From Allacma fusca (Eukaryota; Arthropoda; Collembola; Symphypleona; Sminthuridae), in assembly GCA_947179485.1 (NCBI GenBank), contig OX359247.1, positions 11,260,588 to 11,324,587 of the forward strand: 64,000 bases of DNA, given 5' to 3'. A program made the translations under genes and the position numbers. Shown here one piece after another: positions 11,617-25,300 of the stretch. The notes beneath the pieces were generated by a model. The model searched no databases. It saw only the letters and a program-made list of their open reading frames with translations, and was not told the DNA's origin. The first letter of the stretch is position 1. Each line of letters begins with the position of its first letter.

Positions 11617-14600
11617 CGTAATATGAGAGGAGGTCGAGAGATCGGGAGAGTAAGCTGTCTAAGCTAAGTCGAAGAAACAGTCTGTGATATTGGATTCAAG
11701 TTGTCATTCAGAGCGTCATGCGACCATTTGTTACACGACGATGGAATCATCCAAAGTTGACTCTGGAGGATATGAAATGACACTACTGACTCACTCCTCC
11801 CTACATATCTTCTTCCACTCAGCCCTGTAGTACACAGACTCTTCCACTCCTTCACAACACACATGTATGGAAGTCATCTATGTGAATCTATGTATGCATG
11901 TATTCTTATACTTATATTTCCTACGTATCTATAGGTATGTAGTTCAATCGAACTTAACGTACCTATTTGCGTCTGAAGATGTGTGTGTGTGTTTTTTTCT
12001 GTCTATACCCAAGTGTACTGTACGTATGTATAATTATAAGATGTGCATGTCTATGGTTATGTGGAGTCGTACGTGGGATATTTTCCTCCAGTGGTCCTGC
12101 ATAGTATCGGCGCATATCGACGGAAAAAAATGCTTTCTCCACGAGCCCTGAGTTAAATTGTACTGCAAGGACCGATGTCTTTAAGTCCTCTTCCTCTCGT
12201 CTCCCTTTCTCTCTCTCAAGAATGTTAAATTTGTGTGCTGAAAGAAGTTTTGGGCTTGAATGTGAAAGTATATCACCTCACATACAAATACGAGAGTAAT
12301 GCATTTTTCAGGGTGCACGTTGGTCTCGGTTGTCGACTTGCTCGTAGATGTCTAAAACATGATGATATTGCGTACACGTTGAAGCACCCCAATTCAAACG
12401 GAACAACTGTTCTATATAATCTAATAATGTTTAATATATGTACACGCACTCTGGCTCCATGTACAGGAGTGGAAGAAAAACCTACTTGAATTTTATTTTC
12501 AACTATTTTATTCCACTACTGTTCCCATTCCATCGTCTAGTTATGTCCTTGTTTATGTAGTATCTATGTATGTGTGGAGTTGACGGAGTCTTCCTATGAA
12601 TAGATACAGATATGTGTATCAAGTAGAATATATGTTGGTCCGATGCGCATCATTTACATAAATAGAACAATCGAACATACACACATATACATATTCATGA
12701 ATTGTAGTTTCTTCTGACATTTCTTATGTTGTTGTGAGCAAGAGCCAGCCCATATTTCATATGAGGAGGGGAAAATGGCTCTGTTCTGTCTTGTTTAGTG
12801 AGACCTATACATGCTCCACAATCTTATGACTCTGGAGCACGTCAGGTTGTCCATTTTTGTATGTTTTCCGCACGTGAATTTGCTCCCGTTGTAAAAGTTT
12901 GATGATGCACACTTTCAGCAACTTCTTTAGAGGTTCATACTGTTTCACTCAAGCTCCTCAGGGTGTTTAACGTCTCCGTGCATGGACACATTTGAGGGTC
13001 ATATTTCCGAATATTAGGCATCTAGGGCCAAAGCAAGTTTGCTCACACCTACATACGTGTTTAAGGATGTGCTTATAAATATAATATTTGTTTGTTTTTT
13101 TTTTGCAAAAACATTGTACGTGTAGAATAGTGCTCTTGTTGTGGAATTACTATAATCATTGATTGAGCTTTCTGTTAATTGCTTCCTAATGTTGTGACAT
13201 TAATAGATTGAAGGGATCCACTGTACAACTGTCAGAGTCAGAAGGTTTCCAAATTTATTTTGTCATAGTCGTGTAGGATCTTTAATTGAGCCATATGCCT
13301 TACTGGGAGATCCGTTTTGTGTAGCTAATGAAATAATGAAATCCAGGATTGATTTAGTTGGAGATTCGGTGCGAAAATTGAGTTACTAAAATGGGATTGG
13401 AATTTCCCATCTATTTTATTTTTCTATTAGTATATGCATATTTGAATGAAATAAATTATTGTAATAGGATCTATAGCTGTCAGTATTAGAGGAAGGAGGA
13501 TTTGTAAATGTAGCTTAAGCCTGAGCGGAATATTCATAAATATGCTATCTTCCTACTAGCTTCACATAGTCTTTGGACCTACTGACTTGAAATATGAGCT
13601 TGTGTAGTTTCTTAAGTCAAAGTCAGTGAAGTCAGTGAAAGCAGCTTGTTTTGCTACTCACGGGAACCATATACATGGATATACTTTCTAATAGAATTAT
13701 TTTGTAGGCCGTCCATCCAAGCAGTTTACACTTTGGCTCGCTTGTGTTCTTCATGTAGTACTTTACTGTTGTATCCCAATCCTTTAAAAGGACCATAAAT
13801 TCATTCATAAAAATACGTAAGACCCTTAATCAGAACAAGTTACTACTTTCTCCGAGATTATTATTATCTATCTCTCGTCTGGAATATTTTGATTGCGCAC
13901 AAGAGCGTAGCGTAAGGTATGTATATACTTAATCCATAGGAAGTTATTTACTTGTATTTATTTCTCCGACTCTGCCCTGGTAGTTCGTCTATTTTCCCAG
14001 GTAATACGTGAGCTACAAGTAAATAAGCCCTGTGAACGTATAGATATATAGTATTTTATTCTTTCACACAGGAGAAACTATAGTAGGCTGGCATGCAGAG
14101 GATGCCCCGCTTACCTTCCCTGCTGCACGTACTTAATCGAATATAAAATTAGAATTTATGGTGCACATGTATACTTACTCCTCCTGTGTATTCTAGCTTC
14201 GGAACTCGTGTAATGAGTAAATAAGACTTGGATTGAAATCAAATGAACTGGAAATAGTCCATGCGTATAGTTACTTTATGGTTATAGTTAGGCTTGCTCT
14301 TCATATAGATACTGGTTTCGTGCGAATGATTGTCAGGGACATGGAAGGGGCTCCAACAATAAGTACGTATATATGGATCTCATCCACGATGTTTACTGGA
14401 TGTGTCTCTCTGTAAACTTACCACCACAGCTTTAGATTTTTCCCTATTGTTTGCTAGAGTAGACCGTCATAGTTGACTGTGTTGCATTGCAGCAATTGAA
14501 GACCGGTAGTGAGGACTAAAGTGAATGCCAAGATTGACTGTTGCGTGCTCTCATTGATTTTTGAGGAGGCAGCGAGGAAAAATTGGTGAATTGTGAACTT

Positions 14601-14968
14601 GGCTACCGACGTGCCAGTGTCTTACGAACTCTGTCTTTCTCTCCCTCACGTACATACATATGTACGTACAATGGGGATGGCACCGGAGCTCGTCAGTCTT
14701 TCTCTTAAGTGCCTTCGTGTTTACCGACCGAGCATACGCTGGAATAAACTTGAATTTTGTCGGGGAAAATTATCCTGGTGAAGTAGCTCTTTCTATTTAT
14801 ATGTTTCCGTATCGTACGTGCGGATAGGGACTTTCCATACACTGGCCTACTCGTACAGTTTGTTGACTTGAGGTGAAGCCAGGGGAAGAGTGTTACCTGC
14901 ACAGTAGTGTTGATAGTGCGTGTGAATAAATTGATTGGATGTTTCTTCCGTTGTATAAATATATATTC

Positions 14969-14993
14969 TATATATATATATATATATATATAT
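14969..14993. repeat. (TA)n microsatellite
   Basis: About 12 uninterrupted TA units, preceded by an imperfect ATATAT stretch. Confidence 0.95.
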
Positions 14994-16656
14994 TGTGTGG
15001 AGATAACAGAAACTCACTAATAATCGTCAGAATCACTTTGGAACCAGAAAGAAATTGTTCAATTAAGCGTTCTCCCGTGAAACCGCGTATGTATTTACTT
15101 ACCTAGACCTACACATGCACATACATAAACGTAGGCACACAGTGTGTATTGTATGTACATATGTGCATACTGCATGATTCCTAGCACAGTCAGTACATCC
15201 TTAGGAGTTGTCCAACATCTATCCATAAATTATCGGTTAGCTTCCGCACAATCGAACATGTACGAATCATTAGGTAATGTATGTATTACAAGTCCACTAG
15301 CTCCTAGTCGTTTCAGTTGGTCAGGCTGTAACTTGTCCAAGGAGTTAATACCCTTTTATTTGAGGGCATGGGAATGGATAAGATTTTTGGTGGTAAATAT
15401 GGACGGACGCACGAATGTCCATAAAACACACGTGTATTGGCAATTACGTATTTATAATATTATCTCTAGATATATATACCCTTTGGAAGGAGCTGACTGA
15501 GTGAGCTGGGGAGTAGGAGCATATTTAATTAGCTTCATAGTGAACCAAGTGTGTGTTCATTGCTGTAATAGCATGTTATTACAGACCTGTTGGCTCTACC
15601 ACAGTCACAACATCCCAAACGGTGAATGAGGAAGAAACCACATGAAACCCCCTTGAGCCAGAGTGTTGGTCGGTTTCATGTGTCCACTTGATAAATTGCT
15701 CAAGCTGTGCTCTTCATGTTTACCACTCTCTCCCGCTGCTGCTGATGGGTCCGATTGAGAACTATATTTATTATTCTCGTCAATGAGCTTTTCTTCTGTG
15801 TACATTGGTTAGGATTGATTCGTTCTTTCGACTCCTGGGTCTCTGTGTACCAAGTGCCATTGGCTGTAGCGGTAGGTAAATCCGAGTGATATTTTTGTAA
15901 GTAAAAAAAAAGTGTATTCCAGCAGGAGAGTCAGGGGCAGGGATAGGGAATATTTCCTGAGATTGAATGCCGTTTTTCCTTTCCTTGTTTGAGCTTTCAT
16001 TTTGTACGGTGAATTCGGCTTTGTGCGTGTTCCGTACTTACATACATATGTAGTGGATCTTCTCTCGATAGACGTTGAGTTACATGGGGATGGGAATGCT
16101 TTGGGTAGCCAGGAGCAACCTCTCTCTTTTATATAAATTTTCAAGTGTTCTGCTTCCTTTAAAAGGCGGGAGGGATAAGGTAAAAGAATCGTTTTCTTCT
16201 TTCATGTCTTTCAATGTCTGTGTGTTGAATGGAAATCCAATGTTGTTGCTGATTTCTCTTAAGCATCGGGTATCGGATCTTCATCTCTCTGTCTAGAGTC
16301 GAGGGATGGGAGTGAGCATATCTGAGGAGCTCACCTTGTTTGGCCTTTCCAAGCACTCCCTATTGAAGGGATAAGATACGGGTACAATAACCGTCAGAAT
16401 TAAACCGATTGGGCTCTTTCATTCATGGCACTCCTTGCATGCTACCACGGTAACTTTTATTGGATTCCTGGTCATTTCCTATATTGCTTTCTTCGGTAGT
16501 TGCATTTCCTATACGTGGAGATCCGAAGAGGAGAAAGGGTTTAGGATTGACGTTTAAGTGCGATTAATCGCAAAATGACCACGTGTTTCGGCTTTCCTCC
16601 CGTTTTTCTCCTTATGGTGACTCTACTAGCCTAGGTTTGGTTTTAAATCTTATATT

Positions 16657-16683
16657 TGTGTGTGAGTGTGTGTGTGTGTGTGT
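16657..16683. repeat. (GT)n microsatellite
   Basis: A GT run of about 13 units with one GA interruption. Confidence 0.9.
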
Positions 16684-19274
16684 AGTCAAGAGGTATGTAG
16701 ACATGTATGTATGTATGCGTGAGTTACCTCTGTTGTTCTTGTGGATTGCCCTTAGTGTCATTAAGGGAAATATTGGCTAATAAAGGGTAAATTTTTGATC
16801 CTTTCCCCCCGTCCGCAGTAAAACATCAGTATTGATGAGAGTTGGGGCTGGAATGGTTGAGGGAGTCCAAACTGTCCAGGGGTAATCTCCTGTTTAAAAT
16901 GAGTATTTGCTATAGTTTGTTCATATAGAAGAGATCGGGAATTCACCTTCGAAAACAGATATAGGAAGTAAAGTTTACTTTTAAAATGAAGCCGAATAAT
17001 AGATACCTAAGTCTATGATGTTATTTTCTTGTTCCGGTCCTTGAGTTTAAATTCGTGAGTTCCTTTGGGATTTTTCCTTGGGCATGGAATTACCTATGGA
17101 CTTACTATTTTCATTTTTTTTGGAGGGGTTATTTGATTTTGATGCAGCTCAAGCTCTAGTCAAATTGAGAAAGTTTTTGAAATAGTTTGAATTAAGTGGT
17201 TGTTTGAGTGTGGCCTTTCGTCATGGTGTTTTATGAGCAGCTGCTCATTACAAGGAAAAATAACGTTAGAATTATTATTATACCTTGGAACTTCCAAGAG
17301 CATTTCATTCCTTTCCAATTTTTGATCCCGCTAGCATCAATAATTCATTTCTATTACTTTTATATCCGCATGTTCTAATTCAAAGTCTCAAGTTATCTCG
17401 ACGGGATCTCCCAGCCGAACATGATTTGTGTTATAAAGTGGGAAAAGTTCCTGAAAGGAACGTAGAGAGTATGGGAAGCTTTTTAGTCTCTAATATATGC
17501 CTGTATTATCCCTCGGTTGAAATTCCGTTGGAAGAGAAGTTGTTGTTATTGCAATGTTGTTTTTGGAGCATGTGTGTATTTATCTGTTGTATGCATAAAA
17601 ATGTGTGTGCGAACTGTTCTTCATGACTTCATGCAATGAGAAATTGGAAGACAACGGGATATGAAACGGGAGAACACAGTTTATAAATCATGCATCCATG
17701 TTATACATATTTACTTAGCTTACAATGATTTATTTTGAAGTGTAGTATTCAATTTATGTTTCTCTTTGTATATAATGTCTAGTTTGTGCTAGCATCGTGG
17801 TCGTAGAGCATTTGAAGTTAAATTGGCTTTGAAATCTTAACAGTTATTGTAGTTACAATGGGAAGAACAACACTGAAGGCCTTGTACGAAACGCCGAACC
17901 TCCCAAACTTTGGATAAGAAATAGAACTCAGACTGTAGTATAACATACAATTAGCTAAGATTTTCCCTTGGCATCCACCCCGCGAGCACGTAACCAAGTA
18001 GAGTAATGACTTTTGTAACGTATTTAATTTTACGCACAGTATCTACGCACAGATTGAAGTTGTATCTGCCAGGAAATGACATTAACTTTGATAATTTGTT
18101 TAGTTTTTTTTTTTTGCGAGTATGTCTCCTGGCTTTTTGGCTTGAGCAGAATGCCGTGGCGTATTTTTCTCGTTAGCGAAAGGATGTATGTATGTATGTA
18201 CGGACATATGCATGCAATTGTACAGGGAGTGAGTGAGGGAGAAAGTGTGCAGGGAAAAAGTGCCAGTGGAACATACATACATACGTATGTACATGTTTTG
18301 GTGTGAGTACGCTGAGAGTCGACGTTGCTTTTGCTGACTTGCTTGCGCGCACCAAACGAGATCAAACTTTCCAACTCGGTGTTACTTTTTGTAGATTCAA
18401 CTTTCTCTCTTTCACTCTTGGTTTTCACACTGTATCCGAAAAGCTGTTGGAAAGATCACAGAAACTTTCACACTGTCTTTCCTCTTCAACTCTGAAATAT
18501 TTTGACTTCCCTCGTGTGTCTGGGTTGTACAGGGTAAGTCTACACCTATGTTTAGCTTTGTAATCTTCGGTCAACATAATTAAAGACACTTGGATGAGTT
18601 TTGTGATCAAGGTGAGAGTGACGAGGGATTTGAAAGGAAGACGTTTTTATTAGGTAGGTGTCCAGTCATATACAGGCACAGTTTCTTCAAATCTTTTCAA
18701 TCCTTTCTTTCTTCTTTCGGTGCTTCTTTAGTTTCGGATTTTATTAAAATACTTATTTTATAATTTAATTGTCTGTGTAGTACAGTAAACTCTCATGTCT
18801 CGCCACGAGATTTTTTTTTTCTTTTTTGAGTGTAGACTTGGATTAGTTTGGAGGATATTGAACTGTTGTAAAGATAAGGATTCTGTGTTATCGTCCCTGA
18901 GGTTGGCACTGAATTGCATGCAAATTGAATAGAACATTTGGTCACTTTCGGGCATTTCCGCTTCACATTCACGACATCCGAAATGTAAAACTTGATGTCT
19001 TTTGTGCGTTCGGGAGAGGACAGGTAACATTAATAACGCGGTTGAGGGACGGAGCATATGTCAGTACAGTTACACTTTGAGCTCCGAATTCTGGTTTCTT
19101 CATGAATGTGTGGATTACGGACTGGTGACGGGCGGCTGCCTACTTTTTCCAACGGAGTCTCAATGAGGGAAGGGAAAAGTAGTGCTAAAGCTTAAGGTAT
19201 AGTGTTTTTCTAATGCACACACAGTCCGCATTTAAACCTTGGAGGAAATTTGAGGATCGATATTAGGAAGAAGC

Positions 19275-19275
19275 T

Positions 19276-19306
<31 letters not shown>

Positions 19307-19350
19307 GTATGTGTGTGTGTATGTGTGTGTGTATGTGTGTGTGTGTGTAT
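19275..19350. repeat. Compound (GT)n/(GTAT)n microsatellite
   Basis: A 76-bp run of GT broken at intervals by GTAT units, the longest simple repeat in the left half of the window. Confidence 0.95.
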
Positions 19351-22300
19351 AGGGTTATAGAGTAGTGGGGAATGTCGTTGTTATGTATGTAGTGGCAATA
19401 ATATTTCATAGCTTTCCTCCCTCTATTAAGCTTTTGTTCGTCCTAGGGACTATTAAGAACGGTGTAATTGTAAGCATATTGCATGCCAGGGAGAGTAATA
19501 TATTTCGGGTAACAGCGAATTCATGGTATTTAATGTGCCACATGGATGTTCAGTGATGACCGACTTTTTCGGTAATTATTGGTTACACAGCGTTTTGTTA
19601 CTTGACTGTGCTTGTTCAGCTTGAGGGATATGTGTGGGACGGGACGAGCATGGTGTGTACGTACGACTTGGGGAAGCTATTATTCCTTTTGTTCTTTCTT
19701 TGGAATTCAAGTGCGTGCGAGGAAATCCTCAGTACAATGGGACGGGGAATTATTCTCACAAGTTTTGTCTTTTGTATTCCATTCAACCTACTGGCATGGT
19801 GTTACTATATAGCTTGGTTGCCTTGCCGGGTTGGGCTTCCTCATGCTTTCTCCATTGGTGGGAGCATCTCCAAGTCGGAGTTTCTCAAATCAATTCAGAG
19901 ACGAAAGGGCATTAGTTATAATTGCATTGCTTGTATTCCAACTTTCCTTTACATTTATTCAATTTCTTCCCTTCAGTTAATTATCTCTGGACTAATTTCG
20001 TTTGCGGAATGATATCATATTATTGCATTAGGTCGGTAATTCAATGAGGCGTTGAAAAACTGGAAGGTACATGGGGAAATGGTACTATGGTCTTCGGGAC
20101 TGCTGGGGATTGGGAAGAAAATTAATTGGCATGATTTCTTGTGATTTTCTAGTGATAATACCGAAAATAAATCACCCGCTGGAAAGAAAGAAGGGAAAAC
20201 TGTTTCAGATTCCATTGGCAGCGCTCGCGGTGACCGGAGTAGCTTAAAACCATTGAATTTGAAGGATCCTAATTATGTAAGTGTCTACTATCTGTACACA
20301 TGTAGTTCAGGGAAACAGTACCTGGGACCGCGTACTACTTTCTATATGTACATACGTATGTAGTTGTATGTATTGTAGTTAAAAATAATTATTCTATTTA
20401 CTACCTCACATGTGATAATAGGAACTACAGAGCATATTTATCTCATTGTATACGTACGGGTCTTCACTTTTCGCATTGCACATTACCCTGTATGTAATTA
20501 TGATGGTTGGGTACGATTTCATACATTTGCACAATTGCCTGAGAGCCCCGCCTGGAAGTCCTTTCATAATTCATAAGAGATCTGACAAACTGGTACTTAG
20601 CGTATTAGCAGGCTGGAGGAATTGATGGGATGAGATACTGAATGAAAAGTTCTGGAGTGGAAAGATGCAAAAATGTAGTGGTTGGTGGTAACGGGAGTTG
20701 TGATGCCCATTAATCATTAAATGAGTCCGTCTCGCATAAAACAATTCATCGATCGTGGGAGCTTGTTTTCAGCATCTTCTCTTACCCGACTACCAGGGGC
20801 CTCGTCTTTTTATTTCCTTTAGTGCTTGAAATATTTCCTGGGTTTTTTGGCACCTTTCACCTGCATGGGCATTATCATATTGAAGTTTACTAGAGGGAAC
20901 GGAATTTGTTCCCCTCACATATAAAACTCCGAAGGTTGGGGAAAGAGAGAGAAGGCGTAATTCTTAACTTGGGAGACTTTCACAGAGATGTACATACATA
21001 CATACATAGCCCTGTAACGTGTACCCCAGTTTCTGGTAGATACTTCACTACCTTTTTACTCTTCTTCCATTTCTTTGCTTGAGATCCTCCACATTTCTCA
21101 TTCTATATTGAATATTCAACATAAATCTTGGGTCCAAGGACGATAAACTGTAAAGTTTTGTCAAGGATGAGCGCTATTCAAGAACTGCGGTCTTCCTCAT
21201 TTCCATATGAATATCTTCCATTGCCTTCTGGAGCGTGTGTGTATATATATATCTGTATATAGCGTAAATAATTCTTCTTCCCATTTGGTGGGATGTATTG
21301 GATGTTACTGTACTGTGATGCGGACAAAAAAAAACTGGTGTTTAGTGAAGACATGGGGGGAAGCCTGAAAAATTACTTCCTTCCAATTTTAGCCATTTAT
21401 TACTGTAGCGTGTGAAGTGAGGTCATGGGCTTTGGATCCCTAAGCCGTAGAACTGCGACGTCGTTTATGGGTTTAACGAGGATTAGTCAAGATGAAGAGT
21501 GTATGCAAATGAGTTAGGAACAAAAAGGAATGAGTTCTTTTGTTTGCTCAGAATATGGTAACAACACGTTTAATTCAAGAGATTAAATTCTTTGGTTGGG
21601 CTGCCTTCAGTATTTCTTTTCTTCACATTATTTACATTTGAGTTCCTCCTGGATTTTGGCATGTTACACACATTTCCAATCTTCCCCTAGTTTATTTTCA
21701 TTGCAAGGAGCTATACATGTTAATGTAACTTAAAGGTTATTGTTCTTTTTCGTAGCGTTTTTCAATCTATGTTCAGTCACAGCCTCTGTTGCGTGCTTAC
21801 TTATGTACTCTGTGATTATAGTTTTAACCTAGAGTACTTTTATCTACATAGTTTTTTTTATGAGGTGGGTGCGGGGACTGTGCCATGGTTTTAAGAACCG
21901 CAAAATTTTCATTTGAAAGTAATTTTGAACCTGACTTTCATGCTGATCAGAATTTTTCCGTCGTGTTTGTTTGTCCATAGATATTTATGTACAGCTTATA
22001 CAGTACTAGGATTTAGACCTATACGGCACTCTCAGCTCAACTTACTGCGTCAGTTATTTTGGCTGACGTACTTAACTCCACGTTGCTCCTGGAAACACTT
22101 CCTGTCAAGCTGATGCTTGTGATATTATCATAATCATGGGCATTGGAGGGTAAGGAAAGTGTGTACGAAAGTTGTGGGGATAGTGGAGTTTAATATGCTT
22201 ATTCTCTCCACTCTGTATACTGGGGAAATAGGGAAGCACGTGGAAATTTCCTCTATGCCGTTACCCTGGTATGAATGTAAATTAGACTCTATCTATACGT

Positions 22301-25300
22301 AGAGGGACATATAGGTGTAACTCTCTACAATGGGTAAAGTTTTAGACATTGTGGGTGTATCTACATATATGTACATACTTATGTAAATGTGTTTTTCATC
22401 ATGTTTATGTTTTACATATTGCTTACTCTTGGTGTGTTCCAAATTATGTGAGGAAAATAAGGAGGGCATGTGCTGGAGAGAGTGATTCAGACGGAGGGGT
22501 TATTAGTCAGGGAAAGAGAAAAACCTGAGAGTACAGTGGGAGAACGGGATTTTTTAAATCCATAGGGTCGAGATTCTTGTCTCTGTCCTTGTGTAAAGAT
22601 AGTGCGCGGCACGCCTACACATTACGCATTTTCCACACTGTTTGTTGTGGATTGTCTCATTATTTTGGAAACCGCTCCATCCTACATTTATATCTCTGTG
22701 ATTACTTGTTTGTGTATTATTACCAAACCTGCTAAGGTCTCTGAAATATGTTCCCTGCCAAGGGGCTGTTATGTTAACCATGGGAGTTTAGACTCGTATA
22801 TTCACATCAAGGAAAATGAGCTGTAGGACTGTGAAATTCGATGTGTCTTCTGTGATTTAAATTGTATTACTCAGCCCAGGAAGTTTCCTGTGCCTTTATG
22901 TCTATAGTCATGGTATATAGTACATTTTGTGGTTTTTATTCACGTATGTACATGACATGCATGCGTATGTATGCATGTACATGAATCTGAAGTTATACCT
23001 CTGCCAAATTAGTCAGCACTACTACTGGAGGAATTGAGTCCGAAAATGTATGCCGTGTTTGTAAATTATGGTTGTCGTCACTGCCTTTATGAAATGTGAA
23101 TAGTGCTTATTAGCGTAATTATATTGTTGGGAGGGGAGGGAGGCTTCCAGGGAGAAAATGTGCGTATGAGAGGTGGTTTTGTGGTCTGGTGTGTTAAATA
23201 ACACTCGCACTCGATTTTTCACTGGTAGTGTGGTTTTCAAGCCTTTAGTACTACTACAGTAGTCGGAGCTTGGGAACGTACAGTATACAGATATCTAGTG
23301 AGTATTGCTCTGTCTCCATTTCTAGGATTCTTCACGGTGGCATGGAGTTGAGCTTGTTGGTAAATCCTCATGAAATCATAAAGCATTCATTTTGGTTAGT
23401 CTAATGAGACCAATGTTGGTTTCCAAATGTGTACTCATTTTGAATCATGAATGATTCCGTAATTGAGTTATACTACGAGGGTGGTATGTTACCTGTCAAG
23501 GATTTAAAATGGCTTAGTGAGCCTCAGAAACTTGATATGGAATAAGGTACTTCCGTTTGGTATCATGTTCTTACATATGTTGGTTCCCCTCATGTATGTA
23601 TATACATATGTAGTAGTTCATTTTCAGGCTTATTTTACTCCTGCTCGGAGACATGAGTTAAAGATGTAGAGGGGGAACTTTGAGAGTAATTTATATTTTC
23701 CTCATTGAACCGTATGTATTTGTAGGTTTGTCCCTGCTGGCTCGGCTCTGCTCTAATCAAGTTGATAATTAGGTTTGCGCTAGATTTATTTTAATGTTCA
23801 CGTTTTGATTTCTAAATCAAATAAAGACCTGGTGGTATTTTTATTTAGAATTGCAATTTTTACGCATTTACCGTAGAGTAAGTAGAAAATTACATATATC
23901 TAATAATAATTCTCTGTAATTCACAGTAAATTAGTCAATTTGTTTGAATTTCCCAGGAAACGTTTTTAGTAGCAAAAATAGGGCTAAGGCATCTACGGTA
24001 GACGGTCTCCCAAATGTTTTTAAACGTGAATTATCTCGCAATTAGTGTGGAGAAATACTCTGCAATAAAAATTCTCTCGTTTATTTTAATTTCAGGAAAA
24101 CTAATTAGCTTTTTAGGAAGTGATATAAATATAAATGAAATTTTACAACCTTTTACGCTAACAGTGTGTATGAATTGAGTTCACACTAGGACGTAGTGCG
24201 CTTGGTAAACGTAAAGACCGGATCTATGCATCGAGCATTCCTTTCTTCATTTCCCTAGAGGCTAAAGTAGGAATAAATATAAGAACTTGGTTGGTGGTGG
24301 AAACTGTGGTGCTCTGTCCACCAGTTCAGATGTGAGTACATACATGTACATACATACATACATACGTAGGGAAAACAGAAAATAGAAAAGGAGAAACGCG
24401 TTTGTTCTTAGCACTCAAGTTATACTATTGGGACGCAACAGTAGTTCACTTCAACTTCCAGCCCTTTCTCCGCGTACTTTTGTGTCCGCAATTAAATTTT
24501 GAGTTGTAAAAAACAGGAACTTAAAATAAATAAGGTACAAGGTAAAGCGTTTCTTTTGTAAACACATATAAATGACTGAATGAAGACATGGGAAAGAACA
24601 CTTTACCATACATATGTATAAATGACTTTCCACTAATAAAAACTATCTATCTATTAGAAGATTTAAAAATTATATTAAAGTGCTTGCATTACTAATGTTT
24701 TTGGGAAATTATATTAAATTAAATTTTCTATGTGAGGTATACAATTTTATTGTGAGACTTATACAGAGATGGTGAAAATAAATTACAGCTATTGGGAGAT
24801 TTGCAGAAAATAAAAGAACCTTATTCATAAAGATACTTTCTTTACATCCAAGTGTAAGGGGGAACGGTAAGAAAGACTGGGATGAAATTATATGTAATAA
24901 TTATTGTAGATTTCTTTTATCTCTAGACCTACTGCACCGTGAATGTTCCCCCCTTGAATACAAAACTATGATGTATATTGGAAAAATGTGCATTGCACTG
25001 GTGGAAATGATCCCAGACACATATCCCACCAAAAGGGAGACAAATCTTGTGGAAATAATGCCATCAGTGAGCTTGCGAGCCATGAGTAGAGTTTCTGTGT
25101 TCAATATATTGTTGACCGCGAGCAATATAAGTTGCTCGTGGAATTTGTGAGATGTGTTCGTGTGTGTGCTTGGGTGCATACATTGATGAGATGGGGATGC
25201 GTGAGATGCTTAAGATGGACGCGAGCCTGTACAGTCCGATGGTATCAACTTCCTTCGTCCTTCTTGGATGCCTGGTCAGTACTTGCAACCATATAGAGAA

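Larger units (their letters stand above)
7072..15000. other. Non-coding DNA with microsatellites
   Basis: No exon was recognised on either strand. The stretch holds scattered TACATA/TATGTA tracts, a (GA)n run at 11581-11616 and a (TA)n run at 14969-14993. Frames of 60-100 codons here overlap one another on both strands and read as low-complexity or hydrophobic chance peptides. It is probably an intron or upstream flank of the EHBP1 gene. Confidence 0.55.
15001..22000. other. Non-coding DNA with (GT)n tracts
   Basis: No gene was recognised. (GT)n tracts lie at 16657-16683 and 19275-19350, and (TATG)n and TACA-type palindromes near 18183 and 18271. The stretch 19602-20012 is open in several frames at once, giving hydrophobic peptides without domains, and was not accepted as coding. 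Confidence 0.55.

Noticed and set aside
19602-20012. Stretch open in several plus-strand frames, longest 136 codons and hydrophobic
   Set aside because: Openness in several frames at once points to base composition; no membrane-protein family was recognised and no splice sites frame it.
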